A stretch of DNA of 64,000 nucleotides from Polydactylus sextarius (lineage: Eukaryota > Chordata > Actinopteri > Polynemidae): contig CM028919.1 in assembly GCA_016801845.1 (NCBI GenBank), positions 15,741,659-15,805,658 on the forward strand, read 5' to 3'. The stretch's first letter is position 1, and each line of letters begins with the position of its first letter. The notes under the pieces are model-generated. The model saw only the letters and a program-made list of their open reading frames with translations. It was not told the DNA's origin and searched no databases. Below are positions 35,582 through 47,860 of this stretch, one piece after another. The position numbers and the translations under genes were made by a program.

Positions 35582-36429
35582 GTCTGTGCGGAGGCCAGGC
35601 AGAGATGAGAGGAGCAGCAGGATCTGTAGCTATCTGGGAGGTTCAACGTAATGACACACCGGGGACAGATTAGGTTCCTGTCCATCAGGAAGACTCTGAT
35701 TTACAGCTACGCTGACCAGCCAGCCTGCCCTCCACCCAAAGCAAACACACACAGAAAACACCACGGCCTCTGTGTGGTGGCAGCTGGTGGGCTCCAACAC
35801 ATGTTGCATTTGGCTTCTTCGCTCGTTGGTCAGTTTTTGACTTTAACGCCGGAGCAGCAGTGAGCGTAGCGTGGTGAGTACAAGTCTCTAAAGACAAACT
35901 TGAAATTACAGGGATGTTAAACTCTGGCGTGTGTGTGCATGTGTGTGAATGTGCAGAATATATAATAGTACGTGTGGTACTGAAAGAAAAGAGATGGACA
36001 GATCCATTAAACAAGATGTCACCCCCAAACACAACAATGATTAATCACATGCTGCAAATTATAAGCACCTGTATGAAGTAAGAGCGCGGCGAAGGCCTCT
36101 CCCACTGTCTGACTGCTTTCACTCTGTCAGACAGCCGCCACCCCCCCACGGCCCCCGCCCTCCTCGCTGACCCTCTGCCCCCCTCACTGGTACCAAGAGG
36201 AAGTCTGCTGAAGAGAAATAACTCACCACGTACACAAAAGGCCATTCTGACTTAAACTGGAGGTGAAATGACAGATCTTCAGTCGATCTATAGGAGAATG
36301 TGCGACTACTGAACATTGATGATTTTATATCAACAAATGAAAGTATTTATCTTTATTTATCAATAAACTTGAACATAACAGAGGAAACCTAAGTTGTTGT
36401 TTTATTCATCCTCTCGGAGACTGTGGCCC

Positions 36430-36620
36430 TCTGTGTAAAATCACCTGAATTCATTATGCTAACGAGCCGGTCCTGCTGATAGGCACACGGGCTGATGTGA
36501 GGAAATGTGAGTGTGATTAATGTGGGCAAAATTGAGCTGTGCAGACTGCGCCCCAGCTCCAGTTAAAGGAGTCGCCTGCCATCAGGCTCAAAAAGGCCGC
36601 GAGCTGCAAAGCGGCTCTGG
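36430..36620. promoter_or_regulatory. Candidate conserved non-coding element (intron 2)
   Basis: Complex block starting GAATTCATTATGCTAACGAG and including GTGTGATTAATGTGGGC and a GC-balanced tail. Open frames overlapping it on both strands lack any family match. Confidence 0.4.
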
Positions 36621-37251
36621 GGTCGAAGCCGCTCACAAACACTTCACAGCAAACGTGCACCAGACCTGCTGCCACACGGAGCAAACGTGGCCTCGGCCCG
36701 GACCTGAAGAAATCCAACTGGCGCACACAGCTCCAAATGAAAACCATATTCCTGATAGCTTACACAATGAGGGAGATGTGCTTTGTGTTTTGTGCTCATG
36801 TATACACACATGAAATAGACCTGGGCTGGTTTGTGTCTGTCTGTGATCCTCTAGTTCTCTTAGACTAGCCAGACCACAGCAGGCGGACTACAGCAACCAG
36901 GAGAGCCGGTCCCAGGAGACGGACCATCTCACGGAGACGCCTCGATCCAAAACCAGCAACCTACGCGATCTGTGGCCCTTAGACGAATTAGGGGAGCACG
37001 CCCCACCGCCGTGCATCAAGGAGCCACAGAGGTGGAGAGCTGGAAGGAGGGGGAGGGACGGGGGAGAGAGGGAGGAAGGGGGGAAAGCAAAGCTGAGCAG
37101 CTCAGAGCCCCCAGGTACCTGCCTGTACAGTCGCCTCTCTCCAAATGTTTACTTTGGACCAGACTGGCGGCCAACTGGTTGCAATTGACCCTCTACCAGG
37201 ACGAGTTAGAGAGTGAACATGAGACTTTTCCTTCTGGGAAAAAGATGGAGG

Positions 37252-37254
<3 letters not shown>

Positions 37255-37299
<45 letters not shown>

Positions 37300-37301
37300 A
37301 C
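37255..37301. repeat. (CA)n microsatellite
   Basis: About 45 bp of CA with one AAAC interruption at the end. Confidence 0.95.
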
Positions 37302-37724
37302 CAGATGAAAAGTAAACACAAATTACATTAATAAAACACACAAAAAAAACTCCACACTTTAAAGAAGTGTCTGTTTGACTCAACTGGATGAATCAGAGGA
37401 AAAAATAACAAAAAAAACAAAAAACATCAGAACTAAAGAAAAAGAAGAAACGGCCAAAATTCAGCAGCTGATTCCAAAACCTACACACGTCCACCTGCCG
37501 CAGGTGTTAGCGCTCAGTCCTGTCGATTCTCGGTCTGACGGGAAACAGAGCGGTTGGCACGAGACACGAGACCGGGCAAAGTCAGACACTGTCACCATCA
37601 GAAAGTCGTCCCGCTGCAGACTTCAAGCTGTCGTCCTCCTCCGTCCCGTTAACTCGCCGGTCCTCCGCACGACGACTACGACGTGATGGAGGATGTAGAG
37701 AAGAGGCCCGCCGGCCACATAGAC

Positions 37725-37995
37725 TAAATAAAACCTCTTAATCCTCATAAACTGCTCCATATGAGTATTACATCCCTAACTCTGCACAGGAGAATGGTTC
37801 TCATTTCGTGGCTAAAACATTACCAGGATTCCTGCGTCGCTGCCTGGCGTCCATAATAAGATCCGTGTTCTGCTGAGGCCCGCTGCGATGCTAACCCTCA
37901 ATTTCCCCCCAAAATATCGATGACAGAACGCGCTTATGATGAAAAATGCCCTGGAAAATGTAAATGAGGGGTCTGTCTATGAAATGATTGCTGTC
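37725..37995. promoter_or_regulatory. Candidate conserved non-coding element (intron 2)
   Basis: About 270 bp of complex sequence with CTCTTAATCCTCATAAACTG, TCCATAATAAGATCC and GAAAATGTAAATGAGG. It ends just before a poly-A tract (38031-38044). One of the clearest candidates by eye. Confidence 0.5.
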
Positions 37996-38099
37996 TTGTG
38001 ACTGAGTGTGTGTGTTAAGACAGGCAAAGAAAAAAAAAAAAAAAGGTGAACTCGACATACCACCCACTTTCTCTAAACGTGATCGTACAGGCCTGCTGA

Positions 38100-38250
38100 G
38101 TTGATACAATTCATCAATAAAAATCACATTTTAAATAAACATGTCGGTGTAATCATTTCCCTTGTCAGCTGCTCTATTCATGCTCAGCACGCAACCCTCA
38201 GTGTTCACCTGAGCAGTGTGAGCACGCGTCGCCGCGGCAGGAAACACGTT
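38100..38250. promoter_or_regulatory. Candidate conserved non-coding element (intron 2)
   Basis: Sequence with ATACAATTCATCAATAAA, TTTAAATAAACATGTC and GGTGTAATCATTTCC, separated from the preceding block by a poly-A tract. It may be a second part of the same element. Confidence 0.4.
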
Positions 38251-38792
38251 AAGGGGGTGGGGGGGGCAGGTTGGCATTTCACTTCAGGCCAGTCATTTGT
38301 CACGATTGTCACAGAACGCACAAACACAAATTACTGAATTATAACTGCGGATGTGTGTGTCCTGCCTTGGCTAAATCAAGGCAGCGCTGGCAGCCGTCAA
38401 AACACAGGGCCGGTGTCTGGGCCACCGGGACGCTGCAGGACGTGGCTCCAGCTCTGGACCGTTACTGTGCTGAACACAACGTCAACGCATGACGGACTGA
38501 TACGGAGGACGACGGAGAAATACAGCAACCGATAACTCGACCTATTGACCTTTAACGTGACACAAAAGCAGAGACGCTACCGAGTTAAAACGAAACTTCA
38601 CGATTATTTCAAACGATTATTACTCGTACAACTAGAAACAAATCAAATTATATAAACTATACAAAAACAGTGAATGTATAAAATAATAAATACAAATTAT
38701 TAAAATCACTGATGTAGTTCACTTCTAGTCTCTGGAAAACAAGAAAACTGAAGAAAATACGGACATTTATATGAAGTTACCAAGCAAGTAAA

Positions 38793-39342
38793 GCTCATAG
38801 CTAACATTTAGCATAGCTAACGTTTAACATAGCTAACGTTTAGCATAGCTAACGTTTAGCATAGCTAACCTTTAGCATAGCTAACCTTTAGCATCGTTAA
38901 CGTTTAACTTAATGTTTAGCATGGTTAACGTTCAGCATAGCTAACATTTCACATAGCTAACGTTTAGCATAGCTAATGTTTAGCATCCCTAACGTTTGGT
39001 GTCACTAATGCTTAACATAGCTAACGTTTAGCATAGCTAACATTTAGCATCGGCAACATTTAACAGTGCTAACATTTAGCATCGCTAACATTTAACATAG
39101 CTAACATTTAACATAGCTAACATTTAACATAGCTAACGTTTAACATAGTTAACGTTTAACATAGCTAACATTTAACATAGCTAACGTTTAACATAGCTAA
39201 CATTTAACATAGCTAACGTTTAACATAGCTAACGTTTAACATAGCTAATGTTTAACATAGCTAAAGTTTAGCATAGCTAACATTTAGCATCGGCAACATT
39301 TAACAGTGCTAACATTTAGCATCGCTAACATTTAGCATAGCT
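38793..39342. repeat. 16-bp-unit minisatellite with internal 240-bp duplication
   Basis: About 34 copies of a 16-bp unit of form CATAGCTAACGTTTAG, varying at a few positions (AACGTT/AACATT, AGCAT/AACAT). A variant run at 39041-39092 (with CGGCAACATT and CAGTGCTAAC) recurs at 39281-39332, exactly 240 bp (15 units) away, showing block duplication. The unit contains the self-complementary words AGCT and AACGTT. Confidence 0.96.
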
Positions 39343-40437
39343 CAAAGTTTGTATTAAACCTTAAAATGACCGAAGTCTGTGTCGTAAACACAAAGTAAGA
39401 GATAAAAAAGAAAATGACGAAATACCAATGATCGTTTCTATGATTTTTTTGAGGCCGAAATTAAAATCAAAACACAAGTTTCAAGTAATCACACAACAAC
39501 TAGAACTGACATGAAAAACCACCAGATGAACAGTTCGTCATCAGTCGTACGATCTCGTCTCAACATCAACTACCCGTCAGGACGTTTGCCAGTAGCTTGT
39601 AAAAACCGGTGAGACAGACACAAGTGTGGGGGCGTGTCACTCCAACTGGTTTTCTGAAGCTCTAATTTACAAAGGTCCTACAGTTAAAACAGTTTAAAAA
39701 CACCAATTCATCACTGTCACTTTAACAGTGATAAAACGCTGTAATTGCTGTAAACACGTAATAAAGACAAGTGGGATTGGATGTCTCACAAAACCGTGGC
39801 TCTTTGACAGGTTTATTCTGGAGCATAAAAATTTATTACAGATGAGAAGTAAATTGGATCGAGAGGTTGAATAATTATTGAAACGATCAGACGTCGTTTT
39901 GACTCGAACGACTTGATCGTTTTAGTCGTTTTATCGAGTTAAAACATCCACCGGTCCAGGACACGTTTGGACCTGATCTGATATTTCATCAACCAAACAA
40001 ATGATAACTGTTGCTCTACACTTCTGTTTGTACAGAAACGTCATTATTAGACAGTTTCTGATACTATTTTCTGCTTTTAAACACTAAAATTAAACTGAGG
40101 TTTATCTCAGACCAACAGTCGTCAACAGGATCCAATGATTTACTGATGCTGAAAAACTAAGACGGACTAAACCAACAACATCCATATTAGTTCTTCAGGG
40201 GACGAAATGTTTCAACCATCTGTATCTGTCATTCAGGAACTAAATCCCATGTGTTGCTAAAAAGAGGCTTTGGTATGTGTCTGACTCGTTCTGTTGTGAA
40301 GCGAATGTGTGTGGAGGTGAACCACACAGGTACGGTGGGCCAGACACAGGAAACGTATTAACATGGACCACCGTTTACTCTGCTGACCACAGCCAGTCCC
40401 ACGGGGGCGCGGATAAAAAGCTACGGCCAAAGCCTCT

Positions 40438-40447
<10 letters not shown>

Positions 40448-40471
<24 letters not shown>

Positions 40472-40474
40472 ACA
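40448..40474. repeat. (CA)n microsatellite
   Basis: About 27 bp of CA preceded by a CT run. Confidence 0.93.
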
Positions 40475-41311
40475 ACCATATAAATCCAGATATACTAGAC
40501 AGCTACACAGACAAATATACAATCATTTAAATATATTTTACAAAAATGGAGACAAAGTTGCACATCATTAATTCAGCTCCACAAACACACAAATTAAATC
40601 AAACACCAAATAAAATCTACAAACACAGACACATCTACACACACACTCTCCATGTTAACACCTGTCCACGTAGACATTCACACACGATCCATTAACACCT
40701 ACATAAAACACCTACAGGCACCCGTCTTCTATTAGAGGTCAGAGCCCAGCTCCTCAATTTCATGGCCCATGTATGAGGGAGGCAAAGGTGAATGTGATGA
40801 CAGACTATCACTGACTAACACACGGCTAACGCTAACGCTAACACACGTTTCATCTGAGTATTAACCGTTTATTAACTGAAACAGACTGAACCTCAGTGTT
40901 TAGAGAAGAAAAATACCTTCACGTTTACTAAATGATTTATTAACCTCATATTTCTGTTTATATTCTTATTTCTTTAAATGGTAACCTCCTTGTGTTTTAC
41001 TCAGACCAGAGTCTCTCTGAGGTATTGAGTTGTTCTCTTTGGCTGACCCCCCCCACCAGCCTCTTTCTCTCTCAGGAACTGTGTCTCTTCCATGGCTGGG
41101 AGGTTGTAATTTGTTACAGGCGTCTGCAGCAGAGAGGTCTCCCTCTTATCTGAAGAGGGGATCACCGGGAAAATCATATCAGAGGGAAGGCGTGTTTAAA
41201 TATAGACATAATTGCAGCAATCATTTCTTGCTGTCTCTTCAGCCCCCCCACCCACCACCTCCTCCTCCTCCTCATGCTCCACCCTCCGTTCACCTAACTT
41301 TCTCCAGTCCA

Positions 41312-41345
41312 GCAGCGCTGCTCCTCCTCCTCCTCCTCCTCCTCG
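41312..41345. repeat. (CTC)n tract
   Basis: Eight to nine CTC/CCT triplets. Poly-Leu and poly-Pro readings are artefacts. Confidence 0.9.
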
Positions 41346-41449
41346 ACGTTTTCCCCCTTTGGCTTTTTCAGAACGACCTCCCTCTTCCCCAGCGTTTCCT
41401 CCTCTAGGATCCAGTTAATCCTGGCTCATGGTGTGGGCTCAGGGGCTGA

Positions 41450-41600
41450 CAGTTGCATGACAAGGAATGTTTCCCTTTGTAAGAGCCTACTTCCTCCTCG
41501 CGCAGTTTTAGCCTAATTGAAATGTTTCCTATTGAGCTCAATCAAGGGGGCAATTACCTAATTATTCGCTTATGCCTAACTCGACCCTGTAAGAGGGAGA
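41450..41600. promoter_or_regulatory. Candidate conserved non-coding element (intron 2)
   Basis: Complex block with TAGCCTAATTGAAATG, GAGCTCAATCAAGG and CAATTACCTAATTATTCGC (a pair of homeodomain-type cores). Bordered on the right by a GA-rich stretch. Confidence 0.45.
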
Positions 41601-42149
41601 GGGAGGAGAGGGATGGAAAGAGAGGAGGGAGGAGGTGGAATATTGAGATAAAGAAACAGCGAGAGGAAAAAGCGACAGAGGAAATAACAGGAACAAATTA
41701 GACGAGTATTTTTCTTTCAGTCAAAAGAAAACAGATTCTTAAAGTTTCAGTTCGTTCACTGTAAGAAACAGATATTTTATATTAGTTTATTATTATAATT
41801 ACTATTTAACGGGTAACGTGTTATTAACAATTGTTTCTTCTCAACGTTATGAAATATTTAATTTCATGACAAACTTAAGATGCCCATTTTTTCCCTCAGT
41901 TCACAGAGGAAAAAAGCTCCTGGTTTTATGGGCTCATAAGGAAAAGTATTATCAAAGAGAGGAGCGAGGGGGACGGAGGGGGGAGACGAGAGGGAGACAT
42001 TAAAGGAGCTGGAATGTTTTGTCCCAACTCAGCTGGCCTCCAACACATTTAATAATGAGACAGGTAATAAAACACACTGGCACACGCAGCCTCATGCACA
42101 CACATATCACAGCAAATGGGAGGACGTGTTTTCATACGGTTTCTTCCAG

Positions 42150-42450
42150 CCTCTCCTGACATTAAAATAGATTGCCTATGTCATGTTCTGAACCATAATA
42201 AACAAAATTTTATAGCTCATTTGAAAATGGAGTATGTTAAAAAGCAATCAGTACATCGTTAAAAGTATCCATCTTGTGCAAAGTAAAGCTTTACTCCTGA
42301 ATAATTTATTTGAGCTCGGTGAATAATGTCCCTCAGCCTCACGATGGATGGCAGAAATATCACTACCTGTGTGAGAGAGGCTGTGTTTGCTCTGATTTGA
42401 ATTCTGTCCTTCTTCTCTCTCTTGCTCTCATCTCCGAGCGCCCGCCTCCG
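42150..42450. promoter_or_regulatory. Candidate conserved non-coding element (intron 2)
   Basis: About 300 bp of complex sequence with CCATAATAAACAAAATTTTA (forkhead-like core), CTTTACTCCTGAATAATTTA and GGTGAATAATG. Repeat-free. Confidence 0.45.
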
Positions 42451-42477
42451 TTCAACAAGTGTTGGCTGGACGACTCT

Positions 42478-42625
42478 TAAATCAATCATTTAAATATATG
42501 GATAAATCAGCGAGCCCGTCTGGGTTTAAGCACACATGCCGTAGCTTAATTCACCCGAGCAAACGAGCACAGCGGCCATATTTCAGCCAACATGTGCACC
42601 ACTGTTGTCTAAACAAGCGCTGCGA
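42478..42625. promoter_or_regulatory. Candidate conserved non-coding element (intron 2)
   Basis: Begins TAAATCAATCATTTAAATAT (TALE-homeodomain compatible TCAATCA) and continues with CCGTAGCTTAATTCACC and GC-balanced sequence. It directly precedes the duplicated motif pair at 42643-42778. Confidence 0.4.
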
Positions 42626-42642
42626 GGCAGGCCGCAGAGGAG

Positions 42643-42778
42643 GGTCCTGGCTGGAGGTCATGGAAAGCAGTTATAATGCACGCACACAAACACACACACA
42701 CACAAATACATACACACACACGGGCCGTGGAGGGAGTGAAGGCCCTGGCTTGAGGTCATGGAAATCAGTTATAATGCA
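42643..42778. repeat. Duplicated 38-bp motif flanking a CA tract
   Basis: The 38 bp at 42643-42680 and 42741-42778 agree at 35 positions. Both contain GAGGTCATGGAAA and CAGTTATAATGCA. Spacing is 98 bp and a CA-rich tract lies between. A GGCCG..GAGG word upstream of each copy suggests the duplicated unit was longer. Confidence 0.9.
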
Positions 42779-43273
42779 GCCTTTCACCAGGGAAAATGAG
42801 AGGAGCAGCGGATCAGACAGAAGTTGCTTTTCCTGTGACACATGTGAGCATGTGTACACCCTTAAACACATCAACACACACATTCTACAGACACACACAG
42901 AAACATAGAAACACACAAAAAAAAGGCCGGCACACACACACACACACCGTCACACACTGGCCTCTCCGGTCCACAGAGGGAAGAAAAATGGAAGCCCACT
43001 CTCTCACAGGCTGGGTGGGCTGGTCAGCTGGACTTACTGGGGCAGAGCATCTGGGAATTCTGCTAAAACGCTTTACACACACACAAATTCACACACACAC
43101 TTTTACATCACTGTTTTCCTAAAAAAAATCCTACAAACTTTGCTGTTAACCATTCTAACTTAACTTGAGTTTAGAAAATTATTTCAAAATAAAAGAAAAG
43201 ATGAAACTATTTTTTCTAATTTCTGTGGATCATCCAGGTGGTGTTAACCCCCGCAGCCCTGACTGGATACTGG

Positions 43274-43303
43274 TACTACTACTACTACTACTACTACTAC
43301 TAC
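43274..43303. repeat. (ACT)n microsatellite
   Basis: Ten ACT triplets, the same triplet family as the 30-kb arrays. Confidence 0.95.
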
Positions 43304-43339
43304 ACACTGACGTTAAAAGGGCACAAAACCTGAAACCCA

Positions 43340-43410
43340 TGCAAATGTGATCACTAGAGCCGGCCTTGATTGGGACGGCCGCATATGATTAAATATAATT
43401 GCAAAGAACC
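43340..43410. promoter_or_regulatory. Candidate small conserved non-coding element
   Basis: Short complex block with CCTTGATTGGGACGG and CATATGATTAAATATAATTG. Called on texture only. Confidence 0.3.
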
Positions 43411-43491
43411 TTTTCCAAATGCCTCAGCGGTTTCTGAAAAAGTAGGAAGGAAGGATTTAAAACCAATTCAGAGAAATTAGAGAGAGAGAGG

Positions 43492-43494
<3 letters not shown>

Positions 43495-43525
<31 letters not shown>
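43495..43525. repeat. (TG)n microsatellite
   Basis: About 30 bp of TG, preceded by a GA run. Confidence 0.95.
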
Positions 43526-43528
<3 letters not shown>

Positions 43529-45734
43529 GTGAAGACAGTGAAACACACAGAGAGACAGAGATAAAAAAATGTGATTTAGTTGTTTGAAAGCGGGGCTGGT
43601 TTTTACATGCACACACCGAGCACAGAGGCTTTGCTGGCAGATAAAGTCGGCTGAGGTTCAGGGGCAGACCCGTCACACTCGGATGATTGATGGCTCGGTC
43701 TGAATGCTTAAGTCAACAGAGCGAGAGCACGTCTCGGCAGCTCAGCCGAGGCCCTTCAACTCAGCACCTATTTAAGGGTCAGGTGCTTCAGAAACACGCT
43801 GTGCCAACGCTCCCATTATCTTATCAAAGCTGCACCGAGAAATACATGAAAAGGGGAAATCACCACTTTGGAAAACTCTGACAACGAGATGTTAAATGAC
43901 GTCTGAACAAAATCCAGAGAAACAACAAATATCTGAATCTTGTGATTAAGAAGAAGATTAAAGGATAAACTACATGTTTTATCACATCCGTCTTTAAATA
44001 CTGAAGTGTAACATTAAAAAACACTGTTGTCTCAGTGAACAGTCTCCGTCTTAAAGTCATTTTAATGTAAATAATAGAGGACCAAATCCTCCGTCCTATT
44101 TCTGTACAAAATTAATTCCAAATTTCAGCCAAAAGTAACAGGAGACTTCGGATGTCTGAGGAAACTGAACCACACGTTTAAAAAGAAATTTAATCAACGT
44201 ATTTTAAATTTGTCGTCCTCTGTTGCGATCGGAGGTTTGGAAACATCTGAATCTAAATCTGACGACAGATGCTGGATTGTTTGCGTTTGTTTCCAACGAC
44301 TGTGAATCACATCGGATCAAACCACACCCACACGTTTCCAACGAAGCAGATAAACTGAGGTTTTAAAGAATATTTTTATTCCAAACTCACGTATAGGACT
44401 GAGCAGTTAAAGAGGCTGCGACATGAGTTTGTTGTTGGTCTTCTGGATCTTTTGGGGACGTGTGGGCGACGACAGGAGGAAAACATCCGTGCGTGGACGT
44501 GATGTTTCATCGTAACCTCGTCTTTGCGCGACGGAGGATTTGGACGGTTCTGGGTCAGTTGTTCAGGGTTGGAGGACGTCTGGAGGGTTAGGGTCCATCC
44601 TGCTGATCTGTGGTCTGTTCCACTTCAACTCTTTGTCACCTGACCCTGTTACTCCACCCTCCTCCTCTTGTCACGTGACAGACTCCAGGTGAAATAAGAC
44701 ATCTGTGTCTTTTTGTCTCTATATCTGTCTATTTTAAATCACTTCAACTATCCTGTCACACTGGATGTAATTAGAAAATGTGGGTTTCCTCATCTACATC
44801 TGGGAGAGATGAATGTGTTTACAGTTCAACAGGAGGCCTCTCATTGTTTTAGAGAAAACCTGGGTCTTGTTTTCATAGTTTTGGCCATCTTTTCTATTTT
44901 TATGATAACATTTTAGTCAACAGACACACTTTACAGCAGCGAGCATTAGAGGAGGAAGCTGGAGCAGATGATAGGAAGTTAAGCTAGAGATGTGTTCACT
45001 ACCTGTCTGACTCTACATAAAGCTGATCCACTCATCCATCCAGAGTAAGATTTGTGAAATAACCGACCGAACTTTCCTTTACTTCTGTGGTGAAGCCACG
45101 TCAGCGACAGACCACCCTGTCTGATCTATAATGGATCGAATATGAAAACAGCAACAGTTATTGATTCATTTTGGAGATGATGGACAACAAATAGCTCTGG
45201 AAAATCACCGATAAATGCCTTTAGGTTGCGTTACAATCTTTGCCCCCTAAAGTTTCCACATCAGACCGACAGAAATCAAACACAGATGCACAACAAATGC
45301 GTTCAGGAACACGCGAGTCTTCGGTGGGGTTCAGAGTAGATTGGCGACATCGCCGGGGCAGCACTGAGGGTGTGTTTAAACAAAGTGAAATTCAATTGTG
45401 GAGATCTAGCTGGAGTTTGAAATTTAGTCCATGTGCTGCAAAAAAACATATGTTTAAAATGCAGCAGATACGTACATATACAACCGAGTGGAAATGGAGG
45501 TTTTTCTACTTTTATAACCCCCCAGACAGACAGAACGAAAGAGGAGGAAGCGAGAGCAGAAACAAGCAGAAATAAGGTCAGGAAGTGAAGAGAAGGAGAC
45601 GAATCCAGACAGAAATAGTCCTGTGGTCTGACTCATTTTCATCAGTGTGTTTGTCTTCTACTCTAAATGAATGGCAGATGCTGCAAGGTGGGCTACTAAA
45701 AACATCAAGGCTTCTACAACAAATAGCAGACTCT

Positions 45735-45760
45735 CACACACACACACACACACACACACT
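45735..45760. repeat. (CA)n microsatellite
   Basis: About 25 bp of CA. Confidence 0.93.
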
Positions 45761-45887
45761 TCAGATTTATCTGTGTGATACTGTATTACTGTAATCTCTG
45801 ATTGACTGGGAGGAGTCGCTGAGTAGTGACGACCTTGACGTGTTGGACGAGATGTTGGATGGAGAGAAGCTCCATACGTCACCTGGA

Positions 45888-45888
<1 letters not shown>

Positions 45889-45940
<52 letters not shown>
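45889..45940. repeat. (TG)n microsatellite
   Basis: About 52 bp of uninterrupted TG, first of a close same-strand pair. Confidence 0.97.
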
Positions 45941-45941
<1 letters not shown>

Positions 45942-46042
45942 TAGATCTATTTGCAGATGTCTCCTCAATGAGCAGACAGCTCTGACGCAGCCTACACACC
46001 CCTATATATAAATATATATGTATGTGCCTCATAGTGTCTACG

Positions 46043-46097
<55 letters not shown>
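46043..46097. repeat. (TG)n microsatellite
   Basis: About 54 bp of uninterrupted TG, about 100 bp from the preceding tract. Confidence 0.97.
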
Positions 46098-46509
46098 TGT
46101 GGGGTCTGCAGCTGTGACAGGACCTACATCACAACACAAACATCGGGGGAAAATAAGTGAACACAATCACTGGATCACACAAGATCAGATTCAGTGAGTC
46201 AGCAGAGGCCTGGGGAGCACTAACGAAACAATCACATCTAGACAAAACACACACACACAAAGACACACACACAAGCATTTAACCTTCACTCTGTTGGAGG
46301 ATTCTCATCTCTGATTTCTCCCCAATTTCCCCCCGTTGATTTGCTCCCGGTTGGAGCCAGATGAGGGCGAAGATGGCACAACAAAGGCCGGTGCTCTTGA
46401 TCTTCCTCCTGGTCATCAGTGTCCACATCGTCACCCCCCTCCGCCCCCACCCTTCTCCTCTCTTCCCTCCCCCCTTCACTCACCCGCTGCCACCCCACAC
46501 CCCCATGGG

Positions 46510-46600
46510 CTGGGTGCCTCCCAGCTGCAGCCTGGCTCATCCTGATTGCGCCTGATTTGGGTTAAGTGATTATTACCCTGCTGCGGTTTGAGTAGGGACT
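46510..46600. promoter_or_regulatory. Candidate small conserved non-coding element
   Basis: Short complex block with CATCCTGATTGCGCCTGATT and TTAAGTGATTATTACCC. The AAGTG core is NKX2-like. Called on texture only. Confidence 0.35.
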
Positions 46601-47569
46601 CTCCCACAGGCTGGAAACAAGGAAGGAGGGAGCCCTCTCCCTCTTAAACACACACACACACACTGTCTGTCTGTTTAGGTGTGTATCTAAGCGAGACGGA
46701 CAGAGAGAGACCGCCTGAAGGGAAAGGATGACGGTAAACACACATGACAAAACGACAGACATCAGAAAAATGTGTGTGGGTGTGAGCGACTGTGTGTCTT
46801 GGTCCAAATGCAGCAAATTTTAACCAAATTTGCAGAAAAATCAGCGCAAGAAAATTCCATTTCCATCTTGTGCTGTGAGCGTTACGTGAATACTCGGGAG
46901 CTGAGCCCATCCAGATAAACACCGGCTCCCCAGACAGGTGCCGTTAAAACACTGTAGGAGAAGAAACAGCAATGAGATAATGTGATTAAAAGACCACCGG
47001 TCGAAAAAAAGACGACACGACGGGAAACGCGGCGTCACAGTCTCCGTATCCATCCACACAAACCTCATGATTTCATTTGCTGCTTCGCGTCTTTAAAGTC
47101 CCAAAGTTTCATGAGTTATTCACTGGTCTGTTCTCACCCGTTTCCATTACACTCGGCCTGAATCAATACACCGACATTTTCACTTCAGGTGAAACTTTTC
47201 TTAACTTTCTAGTGGATGAAAACACTTAATGAAGAGAAAACAGACGTGTATTTAACGTATAAAAATAAAAAAGCGACTGCGTCCAGACAAACCGAAGTCG
47301 CACACACACTAAAGACTCTATATAGTTCAGTAACAGGGACGTCAAAGCAGAAGCGTGCGGGGAGGGAAAAAGAGAAAATGTTCCAAACACATATTTACGA
47401 CCTGGAGTTAAACTGTCTCTCACTCTGTAATTCTCAGAGCTTTTTACTGCAGGCTGGGGGTGAACAAAGTGCACGTTCTGTTATTCTACCGTCCGTCTCG
47501 TCTTACATCCACCCATCAGATTTAGGGCTGAGGTTTCAGGGCCTCCGCTGCACAGACGAAGGGCCTTCG

Positions 47570-47860
47570 CTGCATTAGGAACACCCTGAAAACTGGGCAG
47601 AGTTCAGGATGGGTTATGGGTTGCTATTCATATTCTCTTCCTTACTGATTTGCTATTTCTGGAGGGACAGTACAGTTTCCATGGCCAATTTATGTCTGCA
47701 CTTATGCTAAAATGCTATTTTCTGACAGGTTTTTGGTTCAGATCGCTCCGAATTGTGATTTGTGATTCATGTATGAATAATGAAAAAAATTGTTACTTTG
47801 GTTTATTATACCTTCAGAAGGTGACCTGACCTCTTAAAGGCATAATAAGACAAAAAAAAA
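47570..47860. promoter_or_regulatory. Candidate conserved non-coding element (intron 2)
   Basis: About 290 bp of complex sequence with TTGCTATTCATATTC, TTGTGATTCATGTATGAATA and CTTTGGTTTATTATACC. It ends near the A tract at 47852. One of the clearest candidates by eye. Confidence 0.5.

Noticed and set aside
46477..46540. Minus-strand GTGAGT donor after a Gly/Ala-rich frame, considered as exon 2
   Set aside because: The peptide before the donor does not match the RQIVAGGSA-type segment.
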